64,000 nucleotides of DNA from Natronosporangium sp035305625 (GCA_963809545.1 CAWEKD010000007.1:372001-436000), one strand, 5' to 3'; shown: positions 16,966 to 25,359, numbered from the stretch's first letter. Notes: generated by a model from the letters alone, not told the origin. Program-made: numbers and translations.

Positions 16966-18159
16966 GTGGACCTCGCTGCTCGGCGCATCGCACCACTCCG
17001 GCTCCTCCGGAGCGTCGCCATAGCCCGGTGGGTGGAAGCCGGCCTGGCGATCACGATGGGGGGCAGCATGCTGCTCACGGTGACCGCCGCCGCCGGAACC
17101 GAATCACCAGCAGCGCTGCCCGCTATGGCCTGGGTCGCCGTCGCGGGAGTCGTCGTGGCGACCGCGCTTTTCCGCACCGCGCCGCTGGTGGGCCTGCTGA
17201 TCGGCGCGGCGGCGCTGGTCGGCTACCACGTCACCGTCAACGCCCCGCTGGGCCTCGCCTGGCCGCTGGTGGTCGTGATCTTCGGCGTGGCGCGTGCGGG
17301 GCAGCTGTGGATCGGTGCCGGGTTTGCCGTAGTCTATCTCGGCACGGTGTTCGCCCACCGGTGGATCATCGATACGGCGGGTAACGGGCTGGCGTTACTG
17401 CACGGCGCTGCCCAGGAAGGGCTGCTGATGGCGGGCGCGCTGCTGCTGGGCGAGGTGGTACGGAGCCGGGTGCTGCAGGCCGAAACTGCCCGCACCCTCC
17501 TCGAGCTGCAAGAGCAGCGGCAGGAACACGAGACCCAGCGACGTATCGCGGAAGAACGGCTCCGGATCGCCCGCGACCTGCACGACCTGACCGCGCACAC
17601 CGTGTCGATCATCTCGCTGCATGCCGGTGTGGCCAGGGAACGATTTGTCCACGATCCCCAAGCTGCCCAGGCGTCACTGCTGACGATCGAAGAGACCAGC
17701 CGGCAGGCGGCCAGAGAGCTGCGAGGGCTCGTGGGACTGCTCCGCAGCGACGAGCCCCCACCCCTCGACGCCCTGAGCGCCATCCGACGCGCCGTCGAGG
17801 CGACCCGGAGCGCCGGGCTGTCGGTCGATCTGCAGCTCACCCCCTCCCACCTGCCCCTGACCGGCCCCGAAGGCATCACCGCCGCACGCATCGTGCAAGA
17901 GTCCCTGACCAATGTGCTCCGCCACGCCAAGGCCACCCACGCCCGAGTCCAGATCCGCGACGAGGACGGCATGCTCAACATCGTGATTACCGACGACGGG
18001 ATAGGGCCGGCTGGCGGTGAGACCGGACTGCACCAGGGGTTTGGACTACGTGGCATGCGTGAACGGGTGGAAGCGCTCGGCGGCACGTTGACCTACGGTC
18101 GCGGCAGTGACCGCGGGTTCGAGGTCCATGCACGTCTCGCCTCCCGGGGGGAACGGTGA
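16966..18159 (+). CDS. Sensor histidine kinase (NarL/DesK-type, HisKA_3)
   Basis: 397 residues. The N-terminal 165 residues form about five membrane helices with no sizeable external domain. A Glu/Gln-rich coiled coil leads to the phospho-acceptor motif RLRIARDLHDLTAHTVSIISLHAGV. The ATP-binding region has VQESLTNVLRHA, ITDDGIGPAGG and GFGLRGMRERVEALGG. The start is the GTG at 16966, supported by the -10 spacing. The stop overlaps the regulator start as GTGA. Divergent from the MacB-type exporter operon, and so probably its sensor. Confidence 0.9.
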   Translation: MDLAARRIAPLRLLRSVAIARWVEAGLAITMGGSMLLTVTAAAGTESPAALPAMAWVAVAGVVVATALFRTAPLVGLLIGAAALVGYHVTVNAPLGLAWPLVVVIFGVARAGQLWIGAGFAVVYLGTVFAHRWIIDTAGNGLALLHGAAQEGLLMAGALLLGEVVRSRVLQAETARTLLELQEQRQEHETQRRIAEERLRIARDLHDLTAHTVSIISLHAGVARERFVHDPQAAQASLLTIEETSRQAARELRGLVGLLRSDEPPPLDALSAIRRAVEATRSAGLSVDLQLTPSHLPLTGPEGITAARIVQESLTNVLRHAKATHARVQIRDEDGMLNIVITDDGIGPAGGETGLHQGFGLRGMRERVEALGGTLTYGRGSDRGFEVHARLASRGER

Positions 18160-18836
18160 ACCCCATCCGGGTCGTCATCGTCGATGATCAGCCACTGATC
18201 CGCTCCGGTGTTCGTCTCATACTCGAGGCAGCGGACGACCTGGAGGTGGTCGGAGAAGCAGCAGATGGGCAGGCCGGGCTCCAGGTGATCAGGCAGACGC
18301 GCCCCGACATCGCCTTGATGGACCTGCGTATGCCGACGCTCGACGGCATCGCGGCGATCCGAGAGCTCACCCAGGACCCGCAACTCAGCGCCACCCGCTA
18401 CCTGGTACTCACCACCTTCGATCACGACGAGTTGATCACCGGAGCTATCCGGGCCGGCGCCTCGGGTTACCTGCTCAAAGACACCACCCCCGAACAGCTC
18501 CGCCAGGCGGTGCGTGACACCGCCGCCGGCAACGCCCCGCTCTCCCCCACCATCGTCAAGCACCTCATCGCCGGGCTCGGGGACCAGCTGCCGGCCCCCG
18601 CCGACACCTCGGAACGGCTAGCCGACCTCACCGAACGGGAACGTGAAGTGCTCACCTACGTCGCCCGCGGGCTCCGCAACGATGAAATCGCCCGAAAACT
18701 CGTTATCAGCCCGGAAACGGTCCGTACCCACGTCGGCCGCATCATGGCCAAACTCCAGGCCCGCGACCGCGCCGGCCTGGTCGTCATCGCGTACGAGACC
18801 CACCTCGTCCGGCCGGGTCACAGTCTCCCGCACTGA
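18156..18836 (+). CDS. LuxR/NarL-type response regulator
   Basis: 226 residues, partner of the kinase upstream (GTGA overlap). The receiver has VDDQ, phospho-acceptor Asp in IALMDLRMP, LTTF and LLKDT. The LuxR domain is LTEREREVLTYVARGLRNDEIARKL followed by VRTHVGRIMAKL. The likely DNA target is the CTAC/GTAG dyad cluster between its own operon and the exporter (inference). Confidence 0.9.
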   Translation: MNPIRVVIVDDQPLIRSGVRLILEAADDLEVVGEAADGQAGLQVIRQTRPDIALMDLRMPTLDGIAAIRELTQDPQLSATRYLVLTTFDHDELITGAIRAGASGYLLKDTTPEQLRQAVRDTAAGNAPLSPTIVKHLIAGLGDQLPAPADTSERLADLTEREREVLTYVARGLRNDEIARKLVISPETVRTHVGRIMAKLQARDRAGLVVIAYETHLVRPGHSLPH

Positions 18837-18930
18837 CCACGCATGGGTCGGAATAGACCCCGCTAGCGCGGTCATGCGCCAGCGGGAGCGTAGACCCGGG
18901 AGCGGCGGCCAGCACCGTGGCCGACGCCGA

Positions 18931-19725
18931 TCAAGCTCTGTCCCTTGCGGAACCTGGCACCTCGGAAAGCGGGTATCGATGGTGCCACACGTGCCACGGC
19001 CGGAGGTCGCCCCGGTGCCCCGCGGCCCGCAATGCTCGGATCATCGGGGTGTTCTCTACATCCACATCGGACATGATGGCGCGGAACCCGGCCGCGTGGG
19101 CGACTCCAGCGGCGGCCCACAGTAGCCGCACCGCCCAGCCTTGCCCCCGGTGCTGCGGCAGCACCCCGATCTGGATGATCGTCGCCGTCTCCGGCTCGTC
19201 GAACGCGGACAGCGCGAAGAATCCCACGTCCTGACCGGCGTCGTCCTGCACGATGTTCCAGGTCGGCTCATCCGTGCCGGGGGTGAAGTAGTCGGCGACG
19301 ACGGCTTCGGCCCAACTCCGCGGGCCACACCGTCCCACGGCGTACCGGTCACTGCGGTCCCGCGTCTGCGCGTACGCGGCCGCGGCCATGATCTCAGCGA
19401 ACCGGTCCACCCGGTCTGCGCGATCGAGACGAGGCGCAGCGCACCTCTGGGTCGGCGTGCACCTCGTTGTTGGTGCGCACATCGATCACCGCGTCCGGTG
19501 GCGCCGCTATCTGGCTCACCGCGTACCGAATCACGTCGATGGCGGCCTGCTTCCCCGCGGGGTCGGGGGTGTGCCCTAGCCCGAAGATGCCCAAGGTGTA
19601 GGGCAGCGCCGACCGGGCGTCGGTGTCGTCGAACTGCGCCGGGTCGCGCAGGCAGAAGAAGCCGAGCCGGACCGCTCCTGACCGAAAAGGTCACATTCGG
19701 CACGGGCAACTGGGCGCATGCGCAT
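18931..19725 (-). pseudogene. Decayed GNAT-family N-acetyltransferase
   Basis: Three reading phases each hold part of one acetyltransferase-like protein. The 3' part, 18931 to about 19430, encodes an acetyl-CoA-binding GNAT core with IIQIGVLPQHRGQGWAVRLL and a MSDVDVENTPMIRAL tail. The middle part, about 19430-19670 in another phase, has LGIFGLGHTPDPAGKQAAIDV and DVRTNNEVHADPEV. The N-terminal part and start are uncertain. The join near 19430 seems to lack about 30 residues expected between two GNAT halves, so an internal deletion is likely as well as frameshifts. Sequencing error alone is therefore less likely. Confidence 0.6.
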
Positions 19726-19812
19726 GGAGGCGGCCTTTCCGTCGATCGACCCAGGGCGCCTCACCCTAGCCGCCCGTATCCGGGTCGAGCCAGGCAAGTT
19801 CGGTCCTACGTG

Positions 19813-19863
19813 TTGGACACTTTCGCTGACGTATGGCCGTTCCGCGTCACCGAAAGTGTCCAA
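19813..19863. repeat. 51-bp palindromic element, copy 1 (3' of the DJ-1/PfpI gene)
   Basis: Arms TTGGACACTTTCG (19813-19825) and CGAAAGTGTCCAA (19851-19863) are perfectly complementary over 13 bp, around a 25-bp centre. The centre continues the stem with TGACG/CGTCA. TGCTCAG follows. The same design recurs at 23043 and 32786. It lies 76 nt past the stop of the minus-strand gene at 19940, so it may act as a terminator or 3' RNA-stabilising hairpin. Confidence 0.75.
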
Positions 19864-19939
19864 TGCTCAGGACTCCGCTCGCGTCCGCCGGTCCGGTCCG
19901 ACATGGGAGCCGGACCGGACCCGGCGGGCCGGCCGAGCG

Positions 19940-20629
19940 TCACGCGGCGCGGTCGCCGCCCTGCGCCACCACCGTGACCACCTGCTGCGCCACGCCGACG
20001 GCACTGGCCGGGTTCTGGCCGGTGACCAGCCGCCCGTCCACCACCACACACGGTTCGAAGTTGGGGGCGCTGACGTGCGTCGCCCCTCGCTCCTCCAACC
20101 GGGTCTGCAAGAGGAACGGCACCACGTGGGTGAGCCCGACCGCCTCCTCCTCCGCGTTGGTGAACGCCGCCACCCGCTTGCCGGCCACCAGGTATTGACC
20201 GTCGGAGAGGGTCAGGTTGACGAGACCAGCCGGGCCGTGGCACACCGCGGCGACCACCCCGCCCTGCTCGTAGATTTCCCGACCGAGCCGGGCCAGCCCG
20301 GGATCGTCGGGCAGGTCCCACATCACCCCGTGCCCGCCCACATAGAAGATCGCCGCGTACGCCCGGGGATCCACCTGGTCGGGGCGGCGGGTGTCCGCCA
20401 ACTGCCGGGCCATCTCCGCGTCCGCCAGAAACTCCCGCTGCACCGGGTCGGATTCATCCAGTCCGTCGCGGGGCGGCTCGCCCCCCTTCGGACTGACCAG
20501 GTCGACCTCCCACCCCGCGTCCCGGAACACCCGCCACGGGTGGGCGGCCTCCGGGACGTAGAAGCCGGTCGGGCGTACCCCGCCGAGATCACCGTGGCTG
20601 GTCAGGACCATCAGGACCCGTCGGCTCAT
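19940..20629 (-). CDS. DJ-1/PfpI family protein (type 1 glutamine amidotransferase-like)
   Basis: 229 residues from the ATG at 20629, which follows GGAGG with 7 nt spacing. The fold-specific nucleophile elbow AVCHGPAGL carries the catalytic Cys. The N-terminal TSHGDLGG...GFYVPEAAHPW segment and the GGHGVMWDLPDD loop match the Hsp31-like branch of the superfamily, whose members act as glyoxalase III or protein chaperone/repair factors; which one applies here cannot be told. It is divergent from a LysR regulator, a common arrangement, and is followed by palindromic element copy 1. Confidence 0.85.
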   Translation of the reverse strand: MSRRVLMVLTSHGDLGGVRPTGFYVPEAAHPWRVFRDAGWEVDLVSPKGGEPPRDGLDESDPVQREFLADAEMARQLADTRRPDQVDPRAYAAIFYVGGHGVMWDLPDDPGLARLGREIYEQGGVVAAVCHGPAGLVNLTLSDGQYLVAGKRVAAFTNAEEEAVGLTHVVPFLLQTRLEERGATHVSAPNFEPCVVVDGRLVTGQNPASAVGVAQQVVTVVAQGGDRAA

Positions 20630-20662
20630 GACAGTGCCTCCTGTGGAAATCATCGCTCCTCA

Positions 20663-20673
20663 GGGGATTCCCC
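20663..20673. promoter_or_regulatory. GGGGATTCCCC dyad, candidate LysR operator
   Basis: An 11-bp dyad with a single central base lies in the 82-nt gap between the DJ-1 gene and the divergent LysR gene. It is nested in an outer pair TCCTC/GAGGA. The position suits an operator for both genes; it does not match the T-N11-A LysR box exactly. Confidence 0.35.
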
Positions 20674-20711
20674 CAGGGGAGGATGACAGCCCGGCACCCA
20701 TAAATACCAAT

Positions 20712-21644
20712 ATGAAAGCTGATATGAGTTATCAGGATCTCAATGAGTTGCCGCCGATCTCGCTCGACCTGTTCCGGACGTTCCTCGCGGTCCACCGGGC
20801 GGGATCACTCTCCGCCGCCGCCCACCTGCTCGGGCTGTCCCAGCCCGCGGTGACCGGGCAGGTGCAGACTCTGGAGCGCCGTCTGGGGCGCCCCCTGTTC
20901 CACCGGCACGCCCGCGGCGTCTCCCCCACCGCCGCCGGTGACGAGCTGGCCAGCCGGATCGCCGGTCCCCTGGACGAGCTGCTCCGGGCCCTCGGCCAGG
21001 AGACCCGCCTGCCCGGCCGACCGCTCCACCTCGGCGGCCCGGCGGAGCTGACCACCCTCCTGGTGGCCCCGGCCCTGGCGCCCCTGGCCGCCGGTGGCCT
21101 GCCGCTGCGGTTCTCGCTGGGGCTCGCCGAGCCGCTGCTGGCCCAGTTGGCCGCCGGCGAACTGGACCTCGTGATCTCGCCGATCCGGCCCCGCCGCCGA
21201 GGGGTGGTCGCGGAACCGTTGTTCGACGAGGAGTTCGTCCTGGTGGGAGCGCCGTCGTGGGCGGCCCGGCTGCCCGCCGCCCAGGTGGCGGCCGAAGGCA
21301 CCGCCGCCCTCGCCGGCGTCCCGGTCCTGGCGTACGCCGAAGATCTGCCGATCGTGCGCCGCTACTGGCGGCACGTGTTCGGGGTCCGCCCCGCCCGACG
21401 GGCCGACCTCGTCCTACCGGACCTGCGCGGAGTGCTCGCCGCGGCCCTCGCCGGGGCGGGGATCACCGTCCTGCCCCGCTACCTGTGCGCGGACGCGCTG
21501 GCCACCGGCCGGCTGGTCCCTCTGCACGAACCGGCCGACCCGCCGATCAACACCCTCTTCCTGGCGGTACGCGCCGGGGCACCCGCCCACCCCGCCCTCG
21601 CCGAGGTCCGCAACCGGCTGCACCAGCGCGCCCGCCGGTGGTGA
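20712..21644 (+). CDS. LysR-family transcriptional regulator
   Basis: About 310 residues. The N-terminal winged helix-turn-helix is LDLFRTFLAVHRAGSLSAAA...LGLSQPAVTGQVQTLERRLG, followed by GRPLFHR. The effector-binding domain covers residues 95-300. Possible starts are ATG 20712 or ATG 20724; both lie in an unusually AT-rich stretch, and I use the first. The in-frame extension back to 20628 would overlap the divergent gene. It probably regulates the DJ-1/PfpI gene and itself. Confidence 0.88.
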   Translation: MKADMSYQDLNELPPISLDLFRTFLAVHRAGSLSAAAHLLGLSQPAVTGQVQTLERRLGRPLFHRHARGVSPTAAGDELASRIAGPLDELLRALGQETRLPGRPLHLGGPAELTTLLVAPALAPLAAGGLPLRFSLGLAEPLLAQLAAGELDLVISPIRPRRRGVVAEPLFDEEFVLVGAPSWAARLPAAQVAAEGTAALAGVPVLAYAEDLPIVRRYWRHVFGVRPARRADLVLPDLRGVLAAALAGAGITVLPRYLCADALATGRLVPLHEPADPPINTLFLAVRAGAPAHPALAEVRNRLHQRARRW

Positions 21645-21654
21645 GCCCGCGGCG

Positions 21655-21678
21655 GAGCCGCCGCCCTACCGGCGGCTC
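21655..21678. terminator. Bidirectional terminator-like hairpin
   Basis: A perfect 9-bp stem, GAGCCGCCG/CGGCGGCTC, with a 6-nt loop. It lies between the LysR gene (stop 21644) and the convergent nitroreductase gene (stop 21699). Confidence 0.55.
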
Positions 21679-21698
21679 GCTAACGCCACCGCCCCCGG

Positions 21699-22145
21699 TC
21701 AGGCGCGGGTGAGGATCACCAGGGGAATCTCCCGGTCGGTCGCGGCCTGGTACTCCGCGTACCGAGGGAACAGCTGCACCATCTGCGGCCACAGCTGCGT
21801 CTTCTCCTCCGGGGTGGCGGTCCGGGCGGTCGCGTCGAACACGTCGGCGGCCACCTGCACCCGTACCCGCGGATCGGCGGTGAGGTTGAGGTACCAGTGC
21901 GGGTGGGTGGGCGATCCCCCCTTGGAGGCGACTACCACGTACGACTCGCCGTAGCGGCCGTAGATGAGGGCGATCCGGCGAGCGATCCCGGTGCGGCGGC
22001 CCCGGGTCGTCAGCAGCAGGGTCGGCACCCCGTTCCAGATGTGCCCCTCGGCCCCGTTGGTGGCCACGTACCGGGCCACGTGCTCGGCCTGCCACCCTTC
22101 GGACGGGTCTACCGGATGGTCGAAATCGGATGTAGAAGTCGCCAT
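21699..22145 (-). CDS. Deazaflavin (F420)-dependent nitroreductase-family protein
   Basis: 148 residues from the ATG at 22145. It matches the Ddn-like split beta-barrel family that binds coenzyme F420: TLLLTTRGRRTG, then RIALIYGR...YVVVASKGGSPTHPHWYLNL and a DPRVRVQV segment. Related proteins reduce quinones, nitroaromatics or other small molecules. The natural substrate is unknown. It is divergent from thyA, with 53 nt between starts. Confidence 0.85.
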   Translation of the reverse strand: MATSTSDFDHPVDPSEGWQAEHVARYVATNGAEGHIWNGVPTLLLTTRGRRTGIARRIALIYGRYGESYVVVASKGGSPTHPHWYLNLTADPRVRVQVAADVFDATARTATPEEKTQLWPQMVQLFPRYAEYQAATDREIPLVILTRA

Positions 22146-22186
22146 GCCCCCAGCCTGACACAAAGCTATAGACCCCTCCTGCCCGG

Positions 22187-22192
22187 TACCCT
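22187..22192 (+). promoter_or_regulatory. -10 element for leaderless thyA transcript
   Basis: TACCCT ends 6 nt before the thyA GTG at 22199, with no ribosome-binding site in between. Confidence 0.45.
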
Positions 22193-22198
22193 GGGCCG

Positions 22199-22996
22199 GT
22201 GATCAACCAGGCGTACGAAGACCTGCTACGGCTGGTGCTGGAGACCGGCACCGACCGGATGGACCGCACCGGCACCGGCACCCGCAGCGTATTCGGTCAC
22301 CAGCTGCGGTACGACCTGTCCGCCGGTTTCCCGGTCATCACCACCAAGAGGGTGCATCTCAAGTCGGTGATCTACGAGCTGCTGTGGTTCCTGCGCGGCG
22401 ACTCGAACGTGCGCTGGCTCCAGGAGCACGGAGTGACCATCTGGGACGAGTGGGCGGGGCCGGACGGTGACCTCGGCCCGGTCTACGGGGTGCAGTGGCG
22501 CTCCTGGCCCACCCCGTCCGGGGAGCGGATCGACCAGATCAGCCAGGCGATCGAATTGATCCGCACCGACCCGTACTCGCGCCGGATCGTGGTGTCGGCC
22601 TGGAACGTGGCCGATCTGGACCGGATGGCCCTGCCCCCCTGCCACCTCCTGTTCCAGTTCTACGTGGCCGACGGGAAGTTGAGCTGCCAGGTCTACCAGC
22701 GCAGTGCCGACCTGTTCCTCGGGGTGCCGTTCAACCTCGCCAGTTACGCGCTGCTCACCCACATGGTGGCCGCCCAGACCGGGCTGCGGCCGGGCGAGTT
22801 CATCTGGACCGGCGGCGACTGCCACATCTACCACAATCACTTCGACCAGGTGCGGGAGCAGCTGAGCCGTGAGCCCTACCCGTTCCCGACCCTGAAGCTG
22901 GCCCCCCGGGACTCGATCTTCGACTACCGGTACGAGGACATCGAGGTGATCGGCTACCGACACCACCCGGCCATCAAGGCTCCGGTCGCAGTGTGA
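22199..22996 (+). CDS. thyA: Thymidylate synthase (ThyA)
   Basis: Converts dUMP to dTMP with methylene-tetrahydrofolate, releasing dihydrofolate. The 265 residues match the ThyA length. Visible motifs are DRTGTGTRSVFG, the dUMP phosphate-binding RR in DPYSRRIVVSAWN, the catalytic Cys in ALPPCHLLFQF, QRSADLFLGVPFN and HIYHNH. The start is a GTG. Dihydrofolate reductase follows about 200 nt downstream, completing the thymidylate cycle. Confidence 0.97.
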   Translation: MINQAYEDLLRLVLETGTDRMDRTGTGTRSVFGHQLRYDLSAGFPVITTKRVHLKSVIYELLWFLRGDSNVRWLQEHGVTIWDEWAGPDGDLGPVYGVQWRSWPTPSGERIDQISQAIELIRTDPYSRRIVVSAWNVADLDRMALPPCHLLFQFYVADGKLSCQVYQRSADLFLGVPFNLASYALLTHMVAAQTGLRPGEFIWTGGDCHIYHNHFDQVREQLSREPYPFPTLKLAPRDSIFDYRYEDIEVIGYRHHPAIKAPVAV

Positions 22997-23042
22997 GCGC
23001 GTGGCCTATCGCTGGCTCAGTCGTGCCCGCCCCTGCTCCACG

Positions 23043-23093
23043 TTGGACACTTTCGTGGACGCATGGCCGCTCCGCGTCGCCAAAAGTGTCCAG
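23043..23093. repeat. 51-bp palindromic element, copy 2 (3' of thyA)
   Basis: The left arm TTGGACACTTTCG is identical to copies 1 and 3. The right arm CAAAAGTGTCCAG is slightly degenerate. The 25-bp centre is nearly the same as in copy 1. It starts 46 nt after the thyA stop and is followed by TGCTCAG, as in copy 1. The 207-nt thyA-folA gap holds nothing else I recognise. Confidence 0.7.
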
Positions 23094-23203
23094 TGCTCAG
23101 CATCATCCTGGGCGCCGGCGGGGGCGCCGGGTCGGTTGTTCCCGCACCATGGTGCGCTGACCTGTCCCCGAATGTGATCAGAATGGACCCCCGAGGAGGC
23201 GGT

Positions 23204-23701
23204 GTGACGATCGGAGTGATCTGGGCCCAGTCCCGGAACCGGGTGATCGGCCACCAGGGGACGCTGCCCTGGCACCTTCCGGAGGACCTGGCCCACTTCC
23301 GGCAGGTCACCCACGGCCACCCGGTGATCATGGGACGGCGTACCTGGGAATCATTGCCGCCCCGGTTCCGACCGCTGCCCGGGCGCCGCAACCTGGTGCT
23401 GTCCCGCCGCTCGGACCTCGCCGCCCCGGGCGCCGAGGTGCTCGGATCGCTGGATGAGGCGCTCGCGCGGGCGCGGGAGGGCGCGGAGCAGGTGTGGGTG
23501 ATCGGTGGCGCCGAGGTGTACGCGGCGGCGCTGGCCGTGGCCACGGTCGCGGAGATCACCGAAGTGGACACGACGGTGTCCGGGGACACGTACGCCCCGC
23601 CGCTGACCGGATGGCAATTGGTGACTACCGGAGACTGGCAGACTTCCCGCACCGGTCTCCGCTACCGCCATCTGCGGTACGTCTCGCCTGCGCGCGCCTG
23701 A
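23204..23701 (+). CDS. folA: Dihydrofolate reductase
   Basis: NADPH-dependent reduction of dihydrofolate to tetrahydrofolate. 165 residues: WAQSRNRVIG, LPWHLPEDLAHFRQVT with the substrate-binding acidic residue, VIMGRRTWESLP, RRNLVLSRR and WVIGGAEVY. I choose the GTG at 23204, 4-5 nt after GAGGAGG; an in-frame ATG at 23183 would add seven residues. It lies downstream of thyA on the same strand, but the hairpin element between them suggests separate or attenuated transcription. Confidence 0.95.
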   Translation: MTIGVIWAQSRNRVIGHQGTLPWHLPEDLAHFRQVTHGHPVIMGRRTWESLPPRFRPLPGRRNLVLSRRSDLAAPGAEVLGSLDEALARAREGAEQVWVIGGAEVYAAALAVATVAEITEVDTTVSGDTYAPPLTGWQLVTTGDWQTSRTGLRYRHLRYVSPARA

Positions 23702-23774
23702 CCGGACACGTTCGGCTACCGACCACTGAAGAAACCGACAATTACTCCACTAGGCGATGGCAGGGATAAGCCAT

Positions 23775-23780
23775 TAATAT
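23775..23780 (+). promoter_or_regulatory. -10 element for leaderless small membrane protein gene
   Basis: TAATAT, in a locally AT-rich stretch, ends 6 nt before the ATG at 23787. Confidence 0.5.
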
Positions 23781-23786
23781 CTCGCC

Positions 23787-24110
23787 ATGAGTGACAATCT
23801 CCCCACAAGCAACCAGCCACCCGGCGCTGCGTCTTCCTCCCGTGCCTCCCCGCCGTCTGGGTCGGCGACGGGCCCACCGGTCCCGCGGCAGCAGCAACCG
23901 CCACCGCCGAAGACCCCGACGTCTCCGGGCGCCGTCCCCGTGCCGATGGGACCGGCTCAGGTGACCGTATCTGCCGGCACCGCCTTCAAGGCCGGCTTCT
24001 TCGGCTTCCTGGGCGCGCTCGTAGCCGCGGCGATAGTCGGCGCCCTGGTGAGCTGCGTGTTTGCGATCATCAGCGCCGTGTTCATCGGAACCCTCTTTGG
24101 GAGTTCCTGA
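23787..24110 (+). CDS. Small Pro-rich single-TM hypothetical protein
   Basis: 107 residues. The first 65 are low-complexity Ser/Pro/Gln. One hydrophobic helix, about 72-103 (FFGFLGALVAAAIVGALVS), is rich in Gly and Ala. There are no catalytic motifs and no recognised family. The N-terminus is probably cytoplasmic and disordered. The start is supported by the -10 spacing. Confidence 0.6.
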   Translation: MSDNLPTSNQPPGAASSSRASPPSGSATGPPVPRQQQPPPPKTPTSPGAVPVPMGPAQVTVSAGTAFKAGFFGFLGALVAAAIVGALVSCVFAIISAVFIGTLFGSS

Positions 24111-24254
24111 CGCTCCCGGCGGACCGGGACCAGGTGCGGCAGACCGAGCATCTACGAAGCCATATTGGACAGAGCCGCCACAGGTTCTCGTGAACTCCTC
24201 CGCGACATGTCCGATGATCGCTTCGATCCCGGCCTCGATGTCGGTGGGGCGCGC

Positions 24255-24260
24255 TAGCCT
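24255..24260 (+). promoter_or_regulatory. -10 element for leaderless alpha/beta-hydrolase transcript
   Basis: TAGCCT ends 6 nt before the ATG at 24267. Confidence 0.45.
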
Positions 24261-24266
24261 CGCGCC

Positions 24267-24971
24267 ATGCATCTCATCTTGATCCCGGGCCTATGGCTCG
24301 ATGGTTCGTCCTGGGACCGAGTCGTGCCGGTGCTCACCGCCGCTGGGCACCGCGTCCACCCGCTCACGCTTCCCGGGATGGCCTCCCCGGAAGCGGACCG
24401 CACGGGGATCACCCTGCAGGACCACGTCGACGCGGTCGTCCAGGCGATCGACTCGTGCGAGCCGGCCGACCACACGGTGGTGCTGGTGGGCCACTCCGCC
24501 GGCGGAGCGATCGCGCACGCTGCCGCGGACGCCCGGCCGGACCGGGTCGCCCGGGTGGTCTACGTCGACGCCGGTCCGCTCGGCGAGGGTGGAGTCATCA
24601 ACGACGCGCTGCCGGTGGTGGACGGAGAAGTCCCGCTACCGGACTGGTCGTTCTTCGACGACGCCGACCTGGTCGACCTCACCGACGAGCTGCGGGCAGA
24701 GTTCCGGGCCCGCGCGGTCCCCTCCCCCGCCCGGGTCGCGCGGGATCCACAGCGACTGACCGATGAACGGCGGTACGACGTACCGGTCACAATCATCGCC
24801 TGCGAATTCCCCAGTGCGCTACTGCGGGAGTGGGTGGCGCAGGGGCACCCGTTGACGCAGGAACTTTCCAAGATCCGCGACGTCAGCTACCTCGACCTGC
24901 CGACCGGCCACTGGCCCCAGTTCACCCGGCCCACGGAGCTGGGTGAGGCGATCCTCACCAGCGTCTCCTAG
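24267..24971 (+). CDS. Alpha/beta-hydrolase
   Basis: 234 residues. The N-terminus LILIPGLWLDGSSWD holds the oxyanion loop, and the nucleophile elbow is LVGHSAGGAI with Ser in GHSAG. The general base His is in PTGHWPQFTRP near the C-terminus, and an acidic residue lies in the IIACEF region or nearby. The substrate is unknown; similar proteins are esterases or small-molecule hydrolases. Confidence 0.85.
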   Translation: MHLILIPGLWLDGSSWDRVVPVLTAAGHRVHPLTLPGMASPEADRTGITLQDHVDAVVQAIDSCEPADHTVVLVGHSAGGAIAHAAADARPDRVARVVYVDAGPLGEGGVINDALPVVDGEVPLPDWSFFDDADLVDLTDELRAEFRARAVPSPARVARDPQRLTDERRYDVPVTIIACEFPSALLREWVAQGHPLTQELSKIRDVSYLDLPTGHWPQFTRPTELGEAILTSVS

Positions 24972-25013
24972 ACCGCCGGTCCCGCAGGCCGCGGCTGTCC
25001 TGAGCCCGCGCGC

Positions 25014-25019
25014 TACGGT
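25014..25019 (+). promoter_or_regulatory. -10 element for leaderless ynfA-like gene
   Basis: TACGGT ends 7 nt before the GTG at 25027. Confidence 0.45.
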
Positions 25020-25026
25020 CACGGTC

Positions 25027-25359
25027 GTGACCGTGCTGCGTTCGATCATGCTGTTCCTGATGGCGGCGGTGGCCGAGATCGGTGGGGCCTGGCTGGTATG
25101 GCAAGGCCTGCGGGAACACCGGGGTCTACTGTGGGTGGGTGCGGGTGTGATCGCCCTCGGCCTGTACGGGGTGGTGGCCACGCTGCAACCGGATCCGCAC
25201 TTCGGCCGCATCCTGGCCGCCTACGGTGGAGTCTTCGTGGCCGGATCACTGGCCTGGGGCATGGCGATAGACGGCTTCCGCCCCGACCGGTGGGACCTGA
25301 TCGGCGCCGGGCTGTGCCTCCTCGGCGTCGCAGTGATCATGTACGCGCCACGCGGCTGA
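25027..25359 (+). CDS. YnfA/UPF0060 family small membrane protein
   Basis: 110 residues with four membrane helices, matching the usual UPF0060 length and pattern: FLMAAVAEIGGAWLVWQGLREH, then the GLYGVVATLQPDPHFGRILAAYGGVFVAGSLAWG segment. The family resembles small-multidrug-resistance proteins in topology, and export of toxic cations has been proposed for some members. The frame extends upstream to 24943, but the GTG at 25027 fits both the family length and the -10 spacing. Confidence 0.88.
   Translation: MTVLRSIMLFLMAAVAEIGGAWLVWQGLREHRGLLWVGAGVIALGLYGVVATLQPDPHFGRILAAYGGVFVAGSLAWGMAIDGFRPDRWDLIGAGLCLLGVAVIMYAPRG

Noticed and set aside
19700..23100. Insertion sequence bounded by the palindromic elements
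   Set aside because: No transposase ORF or target-site duplication is seen between or beside the copies; the genes between look resident.
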